A stretch of 64,000 nucleotides of DNA from Rheum nobile. Its lineage: Eukaryota > Streptophyta > Magnoliopsida > Caryophyllales > Polygonaceae. Position 1 is the stretch's first letter. Each line of letters opens with the position of its first letter. The stretch is taken from positions 806,001-870,000 of the forward strand of contig WOAB01000052.1 in assembly GCA_027886185.1 (NCBI GenBank), read 5' to 3'. The position numbers were made by a program, and so were the translations under genes. Below the pieces are notes generated by a model. It saw only the letters and a program-made list of their open reading frames with translations. It ran no database searches and was not told the origin of the DNA. Shown here piece by piece: positions 43,559 to 54,588 of the stretch.

Positions 43559-45145
43559 TTAGGCATCACTATGACCAGCCGACGGAGCTGATGCGTGATG
43601 GGAGATAAGCGCGCGTACGTCTGCCAAGAGAAGCATCTGCTGAGCAGCCAAATCCTGCACTGCCTGGCAAAGACTTCTCAGACCCTTTCCCATAGTTGAT
43701 TTATCATTCAGTTCCCCCTCAGAACTGTTCGCCTCAGAATCTTCCAGAGTCTCAGAAACAGTCGGAACACTTTCCATTTTCACCCAGCCTTCATCACCTT
43801 GAAGAACAAACTTCATCTTGTGCAGATTACTAACATCGAAGGGGCGGGAGAAGACACTCGATTCCGCCGAGGAGTTGTAGACTTTATGGTACTCAAGAAT
43901 CCTTTTGACAACTCGAGGGAACGGAAGAGCGTGCTGGTCTGTGTTCCTGGCATGGGACATGTGCTGCATTATAATCCTGGGGAGGCAAATGGGTTCCTTC
44001 TTCAATAGCGTAGATAGGAGGACAATATCCAAAATCAGCAGTCGGTTCCTTTTCTGTCCCCTGGGCGTTATGTTGCTGATCAGGAAGTGGTATAGTACTT
44101 TGTTGACGGCAGACATCTCAGATATGTCAAGATCACCACTTCCCAGAGCATTCTCAATGCCAGCCACTGCCCATACTGCTTCAGAATATGGAAAATCCTT
44201 AGGCCACCTTCCTTTTGGGTACTTGCCATACCCCTCATGTGGGACTCCCAAAGCTACTCCCAACTCAATACTCGAAAACAGATGTACCTTCCCCCCAAGC
44301 TTGTAGCTCCCCAGAACGGCGTGGGGTCTGACTTCCATCACAAAAGACGAATAGAACTCCCTTATCAAGTCCTCATCCACTCCTTCCTCTTCCACGAACA
44401 ACCGACTCCACTTCTGAGCATCCAGTATTGCATACACCTCCTCCAGACAATTCTCCTTAAGGAACTCCGGGTCCACCAACAATTCTTTTACCACGGACTT
44501 ATGGCTCATGCTTTTGACTTCATCAGCCGCCACCTTTCCTTTGGCCTTGGCGGGCTGACGACGTTGACTTTTGCGGAGAGGACCAGCAGAGACCTTGGCT
44601 TTCTTCGCTTTGTTCCCAGAGAGGGGTTCTGACTCCTCGTCAGAACTTATAGTGATTGCCTTCACGGACTGTTTCTGAGAGTGTGTCTTCCTCTTGGAGG
44701 AGCATGCGGTCTTTACCCTTCCAGACGGGTTTGGAACCTTAGGTGGCTCCTCCTCATCATCTTCCTCAACCAATTCCTTGGCGAGACTCCCCACAACACC
44801 CTGAATCTTCTCCTTCACAGCCACGTGCTCCTCTGTGGTGGCTGGGGTGGTCTCTCTAGGTAATTCCTCTAGCACCTCTTCGATGGGGTCAGGATGGGTT
44901 GGAGAGGAATAAACCTCCTCTCTTTCAGTAGAGGAGATGGCGGTGGGAACGGATGGGGAGATTTTAGGGTTAGGGTTTTGTGGAGTGGGTTCTGTGTTTG
45001 GGGACTTTGGGGCTACGTAGGGGACCATGATGAGTTGGTCCTGGTTAGGTGATGGTAGAGGGGTAAGAGTGGTGGTTGTCGGAGAGGTAGAGGTGAAAGG
45101 TAGGGATTGGGTTATGGCGGCGAGGAGAGCGGGGTCGGTTCCCAT
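43559..45145 (-). CDS. Element F ORF3, env-position protein, intact (528 aa)
   Basis: Uninterrupted from MGTDPALLAAITQSLPF to SAGHSDA. Residues 1-130 are Pro/Thr/Ser-rich, 110-220 carry acidic and strongly basic stretches (SSKRKTHSQKQ, KKAKVSAGPLRKSQRRQ) that look like nuclear signals, and about 225-450 form the core shared with A and G: EFYSSFVMEVRPHAVLGSY, GVALGVPHEGYGKYPKG, NKVLYHFLISNITPRG, LPRIIMQHMSHARNTDQHA. The C-terminus is helical. A further in-frame segment MASNSNLPTT lies upstream of a stop directly before this ATG. No signal peptide or membrane helix. Likely the 'putative plant transposon protein' family; role unknown. Confidence 0.85.
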   Translation of the reverse strand: MGTDPALLAAITQSLPFTSTSPTTTTLTPLPSPNQDQLIMVPYVAPKSPNTEPTPQNPNPKISPSVPTAISSTEREEVYSSPTHPDPIEEVLEELPRETTPATTEEHVAVKEKIQGVVGSLAKELVEEDDEEEPPKVPNPSGRVKTACSSKRKTHSQKQSVKAITISSDEESEPLSGNKAKKAKVSAGPLRKSQRRQPAKAKGKVAADEVKSMSHKSVVKELLVDPEFLKENCLEEVYAILDAQKWSRLFVEEEGVDEDLIREFYSSFVMEVRPHAVLGSYKLGGKVHLFSSIELGVALGVPHEGYGKYPKGRWPKDFPYSEAVWAVAGIENALGSGDLDISEMSAVNKVLYHFLISNITPRGQKRNRLLILDIVLLSTLLKKEPICLPRIIMQHMSHARNTDQHALPFPRVVKRILEYHKVYNSSAESSVFSRPFDVSNLHKMKFVLQGDEGWVKMESVPTVSETLEDSEANSSEGELNDKSTMGKGLRSLCQAVQDLAAQQMLLLADVRALISHHASAPSAGHSDA

Positions 45146-46386
45146 TTATGAGAGTTTGGAGAGGAGGGTTTGGAGGTCTTGGGCGATGGTGGTGGGAAGG
45201 TTTGAGTTGGAGGCCATTTCTGTGAGAAAGGGGTTAGTTTCGGGAGGAAGAGAGACAGAGAGGAAGAGAGAGATTGCTTGAGGAAGATAAGGGAATAGTG
45301 AAGAGGAGACTTACCTAGAGACCCAAATTATATAGCCACCACAAAATCTTTCAGAAATTCCAAAGATAAAATCTGATCCTTTCAGTTTCCAAAAGATAAA
45401 AATTGCAATCTTCCACTTTCCCAAAAAAACTTTTCCAGAATCTCGTCCAAATCCAATTGAACCGGTCGAATAACTCTTCCCAACTTCTTTCCATCAAATC
45501 AACCCTTAATTACATTATGTCATACACACGTCATCTCAGACCTGCAAGCCACAGAGGCCGAACCGTTTTCCCGCCAAATCAAAAAGTAGTAGTGTGTGAT
45601 GCTGGGGGTTAGTTACCAGAGAGGGTACAAAAGACCATCACACAAGAATAGATGATAATTTGATTGACTTTTACATCATGCATGAGAGGTCTCTAGATGT
45701 GGATGATTAGATGGGCTCATAGGAGACATCAAGCATGGCGGTCACGGGTAAGCTGTAGAATCAACTATCATTTGGGCTTATGATGAGGGAACAAATCATC
45801 AAGTTGATTCTTTTGGGCGGAAAGAAAGTTGATTCTTGTGTAACATGGTGACATAGATGATCATGCAAGACATTCAACATATCTAGGAAGTGAAAGCACA
45901 TGTTTAAGCCAAATGTTCAATTAATACCCAAAGAAGAGAATGCATATCAAGACCTGAAAAATCAACTTTCACAATTTACCATGTAATCTAGCCAATCATC
46001 GAGGGAACACAACATGTAGACAATTAATTAGGGAGACAAACCAGGCTTTGTATGGAACTGAATGTAGAGTTTCCCAACAAGTGTCCTGATGAGAATATTG
46101 GCAGTTTGACTCTTTGTTCCACGACTTTCTTTGTATGCCAATCTTTCTCCTCACAGTGATGTCTTCTTCTAGATGTACATGGTACCTAAGAACAAATACT
46201 AGGGAATAATTTAGTCATTAGGTTCTTATCCATATACTTATTTCCCTTACCTTTGTCACCAGGCACTTGAGTCTCGAACATTCCTGCAGAAGTGAGGTGA
46301 GACTCGCTTCGTTCCCTGTCAAGTAACTGACCCTTGTACGAATGAAATACCGAGAACTTTCCTCACTTTATTCTGCACATAAAGAG
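45146..46386 (-). other. F spacer and pol deletion scar
   Basis: Contains the RNase H remnant at 46027-46125 and the A-like spacer below it. From gag stop (46387) to the remnant there are about 260 bp without similarity I can name. Intact pol would need about 3 kb here. Confidence 0.75.
46027..46125 (-). pseudogene. RNase H C-terminal remnant in F
   Basis: Minus-strand frame GTKSQTANILIRTLVGKLY aligns with A's GTKDQIADIFTKALNREPF at the end of RNase H; the spacer that follows also matches A. It is all that is left of pol. Confidence 0.7.
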
Positions 46387-48342
46387 TTAGTTCTTGTTTA
46401 CCCAGACAAGCTTATGCTTTCTGGGCACAGGAGCAACATATCTAATCTTAGGAGGTTCAGCATTCATTTGCTCTCTAGTAGTGCGAGCAATCTCCTCATT
46501 GTGTTGCTTCAGAAGGCATTCTTGTTTGTAGTGACCAGAGTGCCCATAATACCAACATACCCTTTGACACTTTAGATCAACATACTTGCTCTTTCCAGGC
46601 CAAATTGTTTTGTTAGCAATCCTTGAATGAAAATCAATATTATTGGACTTACTGTTTTGAGATTGCTTCAACCAGATGGAATGAGCCTTCTGTCCATGGT
46701 ACCAAGCCTTACCCTCCTCGGTCGAGTTTGAACAGTTTTTGCCTTTGTTCCATCTGGAGGAACTTTCCCCTTTTTCTTTTACAGACTGCTTTCCTTCGAC
46801 TTTAGAGCCTTTTTGCTTGGTGGCATCAACAGGAAGTTTTGGTTGATAGCCTATCCCAAAGCGAGGTACTTCCTTTGACTCAGTATTCTTTTCATTCTTG
46901 GTTGCAACAAAGACAATACATTTTGGCTTGTCCTTCTGTTCCTCACTGAGTTTGGTTAGATCACTAGAAAGTTTTGCATTTCCTAGTTTCAGCATTAATG
47001 ACTTAGCCTCTAGTGAGGAAACAGAGGACTCCAGAGCCATAATCTTTTCAGTGAGTTTGGGACACTCAGAGCAAGAGTTTAAAAGGAGGATGAACCTTTC
47101 TCAAGCATGAGCACTTTGTCTGTCCATCCTTGATTTTCTTCGATCAAACTTGAGATCGATTCATCTTTTTCTTCAATTTGCTCACTGAAAAGACTATTCT
47201 TATGAACAAGTTTCTTAATGAGAGATATCAAGCTTTCTTTAGATTTGCTTTTTAAGCTTGATATGAGATCAGATTCAGTTACCTCATCGTTGAGTAGATC
47301 TCCCTTTGATTCATTGGGAACTTCAATGGACATCAGGCATACATCCCTGGAGTGTGACGATTCTTCTTCGTCTGAGTCTGAGTCTCCCCAAGTGGCAACC
47401 ATTGCCTGCTTCCCTTCATTTGCTGGAGGCATTCCTGCCTTTTTCTTGAAGCAGTTTCTGGCCATATGTCCCTTGTTCTGACAGTGGTAGCACACCACAT
47501 CTTTTAGGTCTCTGATCCCTTTGGAGGAACTCGATGAATCCTTGTTCCGAGACCAAATCTTCCTCATGGCTCTTGTGATGAGCGCAACATCTTCATCACC
47601 ATCTTCATCTTCATCTTCGACTTGGGACAAGTCAAATGCCCTTTTCTACCTTTAAGGCAATGCTCTTCGCCTTCTCCTCTCCCTTCTTGTTCAGCTTGTG
47701 ATTATGGACAGAGGCGTTGCTTTCTAGCTTAGCAACAACCTCTTCCATGGTAAGAGTCTTGACATATGTCTGAGAGTAGAGAGCAAGAGCAATGGCATCC
47801 CATTGAGAGTTGAGGCCTTGCATGAAGTGGTGAGTCAGCTTCCAGTCTGGCATTGCCTCACCAAGGAACTGAAGCTGACCAATTAGCCCCTGCAATCTGG
47901 AGTAGTACTCCTGAATGTGTTCATCTTTTCCCTGAGAGACTTGGTCGTACTCCTTTATCAGAGAGAGAATTCTGTTCTTCTTGGCATCTTCATTTCCTTG
48001 ATGAAGGCGTTTCAAGGCATCCCAGATCTCCTTGGAAGTCTTATAGCCCATGATTTTCTTGAGATCCGAGGGAAGAAGAGCCATGTGAAGGATCTTCTTA
48101 GCCCTGTTGTTCTTCTCCAACTTCTTCCAGTCATCATCGGTGTAGTCGACCTTTGGTTTTGGCTTAGTAGCATCTGTCTCATTTTTAATAGCCAAAGGTC
48201 CAACTTCGATGACTCGCCAGATCTGTCCATCAAGGGAACAGATGTGGGACTCAATTTGTTCCACCCACCAGTCATATTCTCCTTCCTTCAGAATCGGTGG
48301 CTTCCAGAATGAATCTCCGATTGCATTGCTTGACGACGACAT
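46387..48342 (-). pseudogene. Element F gag (nearly complete)
   Basis: MSSSSNAIGDSFWKPPIL begins at 48342; the capsid-type domain runs to about 47632 without a stop. A +1 frame change then leads into QVEDEDEDGDEDVALI, CCHC knuckle CYHCQNKGHMARNC (residues 47-60 of that frame) and a coiled coil. A second frameshift near 47085 leads to the last part, whose knuckle CWYYGHSGHYKQEC has lost its second Cys to Tyr. It ends LVWVNKN at 46387. Confidence 0.9.
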
Positions 48343-48383
48343 CTTTCCTGCAAATTCTGTAACAAAAACAATCTAGAGCACCA

Positions 48384-48398
48384 GGCTCTGATACCAAT
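48384..48398 (-). other. Primer binding site of F (tRNA-Met type)
   Basis: Minus strand TTGGTATCAGAGCC next to the 5' LTR. Confidence 0.9.
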
Positions 48399-49314
48399 TG
48401 TTGGATCGTTAGAGTTACGTCTGAGGGAACAAAGGATTTGTTCCCACAGAAGGCACAGCGGATTAAAAACAGCAAGAAAGATAACGAACGAACTCACGAT
48501 GTATAGGAAACCCTGATTAGCAAAACTAGCTTCTCAAGGAAAAACCACTACCTTCAAGCTTCCGCTTGAGAGGATTTTGAAGCGTGTACTTGTCTTATTG
48601 ATTTCTTGTTCGATTACACTTGTATCCTAGATTCCAACCTCTAGACTACCCTGCTAGACTTGAAGCCTCTTCTACAACGATGAATCCGAACTCAACCCTT
48701 AAAGACTCACACACACTTCACTCTCTTTCTTTTTTTCTTCTTCTTCTTTTTCGTCGTTCGAAGTCGTACCTAGAAATGAATCCTTACTTCACTTAAAATA
48801 TAACTCGGCTAAACCCTAATCATAACAAGATAAGATTTCTATCACTAGGTTTACACGAAGATATGATTTTGTTAGAAGAATAATATCCCAACCGAATAAA
48901 TTAATTAAGGAAGGAGTTCCTTAATTAATCTAATCGGAATGGATAGTAATCTTCTCTCTCCAATTATCTTATCTTAGGAAAGATCTACTAAGATAACACG
49001 ATCGGGCTTCTTCTCTCTCCATATCTTCTCGATCCGGCTTGATCCTTGGAGCCGAAGTCTTCAATCCTTTACCGCGTGTGTTTCATGATTTGTTTCCATA
49101 ATTCAGCACGCTGGATTTCTTCTTTCCATTCGCAGCTTCGATCTCGTTCGTCACTTCAGTTCCTTGAGAGGTAACAAAGCACATGAACAGAGCTTTGTTC
49201 CATCTGCGATCCTTCGCTGCAATGGTTCCCTGAGATAACTGTCTTTGTTCCTGAAATACTTAGTACCCAGATTAGTTGAATGTTTGGTACCATTAAAACC
49301 TAAGGAATCCAACA
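48399..49314 (-). repeat. 5' LTR of element F
   Basis: 916 bp partner of 42219-43136. The position of A's TATAAATA reads TATTTTAA on the minus strand, a weaker box. Confidence 0.95.
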
Positions 49315-50091
49315 GATATGTTGTAGACGGTACCATGCAAAGCATCATACGATGGTGCAGTCATTGATCTCAGCATTGTTGTCCCCTATGCCACCCCCAT
49401 TATTGGTATTGTGAATGTTGTTTTCCTAGGGATAGTAGCAAAGAGTTGACTTCTTGGTATGCTTGTGACTCCGACATACGCAAGAGGTGTGGAGTTGTAC
49501 AAAAAGGATCAACAATAATGTTTTCCATGTCAAAGTGCCTAACTATGTTGACAAGGCCCGACACATAATGACTTTGTACATGAGTCATCTCAGCATGCCC
49601 GTTTTGTACCTATAAAAGCATCCTTTCATTTTTAAGTTATAATTTGACAACTTGTCGTCGGATTTGACTCTCTGTTGGCTTAGGGTTTCCTGTAGAGAGT
49701 CAAGTTTGGATTTCAACATTTCTATCTCACCAACACTTTAGGTAGTGTTTACGATGTTGGTTTGGTTGTCCCCGTTCCCACGGTTACCCTAGTTTTTGAC
49801 GTTTTCCTCATTTCGCTGGCTTAGGTTGGTTTCAAGATTTAGGTCGGTCATCGATTGAGGAATTGGGTTGGTCGGGGAATATTTAGCACACCCGCTAAAC
49901 ATGCTATTTTGAGAGGTAAAGTATCAAAAATGTTGACTAGTTGGATATCAAAATGAAGATAGATTGCAATATGGATAAGCATAATGTAAAGTATAATATG
50001 AGAAGTATAACCAAAGTGACGACAGATTGGGAAGATTTCGGTGGATCGTTTGTGTCCAGATGTGTCGGAATAGAAGAACAAAACAATAAAA
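49315..50091. other. Unassigned DNA, no gene seen
   Basis: Continuation of the target of F. Short frames only, none resembling a known protein. AT-rich; origin not determined. Confidence 0.5.
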
Positions 50092-50694
50092 TTGTGAGAA
50101 CTAGACTGAACACAATTTATATAAAGAACATAGATTTTTTTATATAAAGCAAGAGAAAAGAGAGAGCTTTGTATTAGAATGGTTGAGTGTAGAATGTAGT
50201 ATTCTCTTCTTTACAAGAGTACATGCTTATATAGTGTTAGCAAACGATACAGTAATTAATGAGAATATCTTCTCATTTTGGATACATTAATTGTAATAAA
50301 TCTCAAGAATATTGTCATAGTAATTGCCTCAATTATTTTCATATATGTAATCTCTTGATCTTCTCCTTGTGTCCCGCTATCCGATATTTAATTCTGAATC
50401 GCAACAGCTAATATTAAATCTCTTGATTCTCGTTATGCATTTAATGTAATATGTTGACGTTCTATGATTTTAGCTAATACATTGACATATTGACACCTAA
50501 GTCATAACTTCTCCTTAACTTCTGCCCCTTTGTTCCCATTTGTTGTTCTTTATCTCTCTTTGTTTGGATATGGTCAATAGCCCACTAATGTCATTCCCAT
50601 TAAGTCTCTTGGATTCCTTCCAACTAAGAATTTGTGACTTATCAATCTAAGGGTCAAGACGTTGTCACATTTTGGGCTGAAAGAGGGCACAACA
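50092..50694 (-). repeat. Possible minus-strand LTR fragment
   Basis: On the minus strand a purine tract ATTTGGGGGAAT runs into TGTTGTGCCCTC at 50694, the look of a polypurine tract plus LTR start. The far end is a guess and no partner LTR is present in the window. Confidence 0.3.
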
Positions 50695-51238
50695 ATTCCC
50701 CCAAATGTATCTTGGAAACATTCGCGGACACGATACATCTTTGAAAAGCGTCTTGAAAACTTCCATGTGACAATCTGAATTACTCAAGATGTTTTCGAGT
50801 GTTGAATTCGAATGACATATGTTCCACTTAAATGTTTAGTAAATTGTAATCGTGTATGTAACCATGTATTCCGAAAGTGTTTGAGACTACGTGAATTTTG
50901 TAATAGTGAAAGTGCACTATCTTTTATGTAAATGTATTGTAGAAAATGTGGATGTAGTTGTAATCCGATGTATTTTTCTTGTATACTAATTTAGTAACAT
51001 CTAAATTCTAATGTAGTCTAGTTATGCTTGTACTTAGTTTTTTCATCTAATTGATTGTTCAGATTTGGATTTCAAATTTTAGTTATGAATTGTTAGGTCA
51101 AAGCATAAGTGGGCCAGCATAAGCGAAGGCATTACAAAATCCAAAGTGGGCCAAGCATGGAGAAAGGCCCAACAACGGAATGTACTTGAAATTTGATTAA
51201 GATTATCCTCGACGAAGAGCAACAAATGTTTAGAGCGT
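50695..51238. other. Unassigned DNA up to array D
   Basis: AT-rich, no gene. Possibly internal sequence of the element whose LTR ends at 50694. Confidence 0.4.
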
Positions 51239-51275
51239 TACTCGAGGACGAGCAAGGTTTAAGCATGGGGGAATT

Positions 51276-52694
51276 TGATCAGCGCTACTTTATAGTGCAT
51301 ATCTAGGAGTTGTTACCGGTGTTTTGGGTACCATTTGGAGATGTTTAGAGCGTTATTGTGGAGATTGGAGTTGAGGAGTAGAAGTGCAGATATGGTGGTT
51401 TGGAGAAGCTTAAATGAAGATATATTGAAGAGAGAAGGAAGTCACCCAAGAAGACGAAGAAGTAGAACCAAGCGGGTCTATGAAGATCCGCGATCGCGGA
51501 AGTGCCGCCGCAGGCGCGGATGGTCGCGGAAGAGCAAGGCTTCTGGTCGCGGTTAATACGAGAGCATCAGGGTATTTTCCGCGATCGCGGCAATTCTTCC
51601 GCCGTCGCGGAAATCTGCATCAGCGCATCCGAAAAGTTTTTTTGAAGATTTTATTTATTTTATTTATTCTCTTTTCTTTCATTCCGTTTATTTTATTTCC
51701 TTCTAAGATTAGACTTGTTATCTTTTTTGCATTAGGTTTGGTTTTTAGGTTATTTAACTTAATTTCCATAGCAGCCTTTGATTTCAGTTTTTCATTCTAC
51801 GTTCAATTTTTCCTTTGAGTTTTTGTTTCAAGACTATGAAGAACTAAGCACCCTTTGCTTAGTCCGACAATTGAAGCCTTGGTTTGAATTTGATTATGAG
51901 TTTATTCCTTTACTCTATCCTTGAATGTTATTAATTCTCTTATGCTTCATTCCATTGAGTTATATTGATTTCTCTAGATTAGCTACCTAGTTTTATTGAT
52001 ATTATTCATATTGCAGGATTAGGGTTTTGAATTCTATTGGTTGATCTAGTTCATCAATTGTTGTGATTTGTATTATTAATATTGGTTTCCCTAGCTTGAC
52101 AAACTAGTTGAGATTGATGTTATCTATAGTGCTAGTTACTCTAATCTGGTCATCTTGTTGAGATTAATATTGTTCATCTCTAATTCAGAGTAGCAACCAC
52201 GATTTACTGGAACGAGTTCTGAATGTTTATTGTGAAGAGAATTGATTGCATGTCGACTACTAACGAGTTGTTAAGTATTGCATGAGCCTATCTATTCCTG
52301 AGCTTACTGCTGCTGTTAGATTTATCTTGATTGTTTAATAGTTAGGGTTATCAGGACTAGTTGGACTGGTAACTATTTCAGAATAGGGATTAGGACATTC
52401 ATGAGGATTGAGGACTAGGAATAATCAATTATCAATCAACCAAACTAAAGGTGGATATTTGTTTGGCTAAGTGTTTTTCCCAATTTGATTACAAACCTTT
52501 GCTTTTGTTTACTTTACTTTGTTTACTTGTTTACAAACAACCAACCAAAACCCCCCTTTGTTACTTTTGCATGCAACCTTACATAAAGAAAGACAACTCC
52601 TCCCTGTGGGATTCGACCCTTGCTTGCCTATTCTACTAGTTTAGGTTATTAAGGATTTTACTTTGATAAGGCGATACGACTTTAGCCTTCGTCA
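51276..52694 (+). repeat. First LTR of array D
   Basis: 1419 bp, TGATCAGCGC start, CGTCA end. U3 palindromes at 51487-51614; TATTTAAC at 51751-51758 is the best TATA-like word. Preceded by AAGCATGGGGGAATT. Confidence 0.93.
51487..51614. repeat. U3 palindromes of D
   Basis: TCCGCGATCGCGGA (51487-51500) is a perfect 14-bp palindrome, CCGCGATCGCGG recurs at 51579-51590, and variants with one changed base lie between and after. Confidence 0.88.
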
Positions 52695-52697
52695 AAT

Positions 52698-52712
52698 TGG
52701 CGCCGTTGCCGG
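52698..52712 (+). other. Primer binding site, D unit 1 (tRNA-Asp)
   Basis: TGGCGCCGTTGCCGG, complementary to tRNA-Asp(GUC), three bases after the LTR. Confidence 0.88.
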
Positions 52713-52844
52713 AGAGGCAAGTTTTGATTTTTCTTTGTGTGTGTTTGTGTGCCTATTTTTTTTTGTGGTCCTATCTTATGGTCCACACCCGTACTACTAA
52801 TCTTCCACTTCTGAGTCCTAATACAGAAAACCAACAGACGAGAA

Positions 52845-53337
52845 ATGGACGCAGTCCTGCATGCTGAGATTAGAGAACTAAAGGAGATGGTGCAGATATA
52901 TATGACAAAGAGCGGACAGCAGCCGAAGCCACGATATGACCCATACTCATGCGCATACACTCCAGGGTGGAGGGATCACCCTAATTCGAATTATGGGAAC
53001 CAGCAATACCCTATCTATGGCCATGACTACCAGGAGTTCTATCCGGAGCCACAATCGTACTATCAGCAGGATACTCCACAACAATACTATCCAGCCTATG
53101 AGCATAGCCCACCAGTGTCCGATCCAAGTTCCCACATGTCTACTGAGGATATGATTCGATCTCTTACGCAAAACATGATCCAACATGAATAAGATGGCAA
53201 GTGTAATCATCGATGTAAACAACGGTCCACCCATCATGAAGTGCAGGAGAATGTGGGTAAAGCTCAACATAGAGAATACAAAGAGGCATCGCCCTGATCG
53301 TGATCCCAGGAGTTCAGTTGCTATGAGCAACCCGAGT
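52845..53337 (+). pseudogene. D gag with large internal deletion
   Basis: The N-terminus is the best preserved of the group: MDAVLHAEIRELKEMVQIY, then RYDPYSCAYTPGW and STEDMIRSLTQNM. After about codon 115 the sequence jumps into the end of protease (KMASVIIDVNNGPPIMKC) and stops at 53337. The coiled coil, the SQTVVNPREN signature, the linker and most of the protease are gone, roughly 0.9 kb compared with B. Confidence 0.85.
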
Positions 53338-53402
53338 TGAGTGGAAGAGTACCAAGTCGAGCCACGACAATAACTAAGGCGATGTCCGGGAGGCAACCCG
53401 AG

Positions 53403-53504
53403 GTATGTAGTTCTTTCCTTGTCTTTTCATTCCATGTTTTTAGTTATTTTTGTGTTACTTTGTTTTTGTTCTTGCTTTTGTTTTTGCATTAGACTAACCT
53501 GCAG
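53403..53504 (+). other. Intron-like block, D copy
   Basis: CCGAG then GTATGT at 53403, T-rich tract, GACTAACCTGCAG ending at 53504. Confidence 0.5.
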
Positions 53505-53574
53505 GTAGGAGACCCGAAGAAAATTTGAAGACGGTGAACTACGCACCAGAGTCTTTTCCGTCGGCGCGGAAATT

Positions 53575-53592
53575 TTTCCGCGATCGCGGAAA
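53575..53592. repeat. 18-bp perfect palindrome in D internal region
   Basis: TTTCCGCGATCGCGGAAA, the same core as in D's LTRs; a variant (TTCCGTCGGCGCGGAAA) lies just upstream. Confidence 0.9.
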
Positions 53593-53744
53593 TGTTACTG
53601 TAAGTCTCCTCATTCCTTTACTCTAAAAAAAATTGAAAAAACAAAGGTTTTACTGAAGTCCAGCTGTCCGATTTTACATTGAGAGATGGTGCGCATCATG
53701 CTGCCAAGGAGGAGACATTAGCCCCACATTTTTATTTGGCAACA

Positions 53745-53995
53745 ATGATGGCCCGACATTCGACATCTGATGAGGAGGAACACCAGAGCCCACAACACGA
53801 TTACATCTGGGCTCCACCATGTGTTCATTGAAGGCCGTGCAACCCTGACTTCTTTGCTAGTATAGTGGATCTATTTGGTCGCACAATGGAGATTACTAGA
53901 GGAGGACGCCACAACACCAGAGACATGTGCTTTATTGTTATACCGCCAACAACATCTTCCAAAGTCCAAGCCAACTCGGCGACGTTTGTGAGTTA
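53745..53995 (+). pseudogene. Conserved small reading frame, D copy (broken)
   Basis: LHHVFIEGRAT can be read, then frameshifts and stops; TPET and the GGCGACGTTTGTGAGTT end match B and E at DNA level. Confidence 0.4.
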
Positions 53996-54588
53996 TTTTT
54001 TTTCCCTTCCCTGTGCTTCATTTTTTTTGTCTTTCATTACATTGAGGACAATGTAACGTTTAAGCATGGAGGAGTGTGGCTTGGACCAGCATTAGGCTGG
54101 AGTAATAATTGGTCAAGAGTGATATGAGTTTTATGTGAGCGCATCTATTGAAAAATGAAATGAGTGGCTTGGTGAAAACCCGGAAGGACGCCTTGGCAAA
54201 ATGAGTGAAAAAAAGAAGAGTGATTATTAGGAATCATCATTTTACCTGGAGTGGTGACATAAGAAGAGGTGATATAAGGAGGATTCGGGTACGTCACTCT
54301 GGGAGGCATAAGAAGATAGATGGAGATTAGGATTAGATTTTTATTCACTCTATGGTATTCGGGATAAGCTTAGGGGAAGTACTTTGCCTTTCTTTTAGCT
54401 TGGTTGGTGTTGTGTTATGTGTTGTGTTGTGTTGAGCTTATTGTGTTGGTGCCTTGGAGTTTCGTGTTAGGTGCAATTCTTGGTGGAGATGATTTTTCTA
54501 TGCTTCCTGAGACCTTGGGGATTTGATTGGAGGAGTAGGTTTATTTTAACTTACTCGAGGACGAGCAAGGTTTAAGAATGGGGGAATT
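53996..54588 (+). other. D 3' internal region
   Basis: One copy of the block that B has in duplicate, with a PPT-like TTTAAGCATGGAGGA at its start and AAGAATGGGGGAATT at its end. No gene. Confidence 0.65.

Larger units (their letters stand above)
42219..49314 (-). mobile_element. Element F: pol-deleted Ty1/copia, related to A
   Basis: LTRs 42219-43136 (3', 918 bp) and 48399-49314 (5', 916 bp) begin TGTTGGATT on the minus strand; GATAT is duplicated at 42214-42218 and 49315-49319. The internal region holds gag, about 100 bp of the RNase H end, and a full ORF3; protease, integrase and RT are missing. The LTR end and gag are close to A's, so F is a deletion derivative of the A family that must be mobilised in trans. 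Two LTRs, primer site, polypurine tract and a target duplication show it inserted as a unit. Confidence 0.94.

Noticed and set aside
50092..50694. Host gene promoter or 3' UTR
   Set aside because: The purine tract plus TGTTGTG boundary fits a minus-strand LTR better, though evidence is weak.
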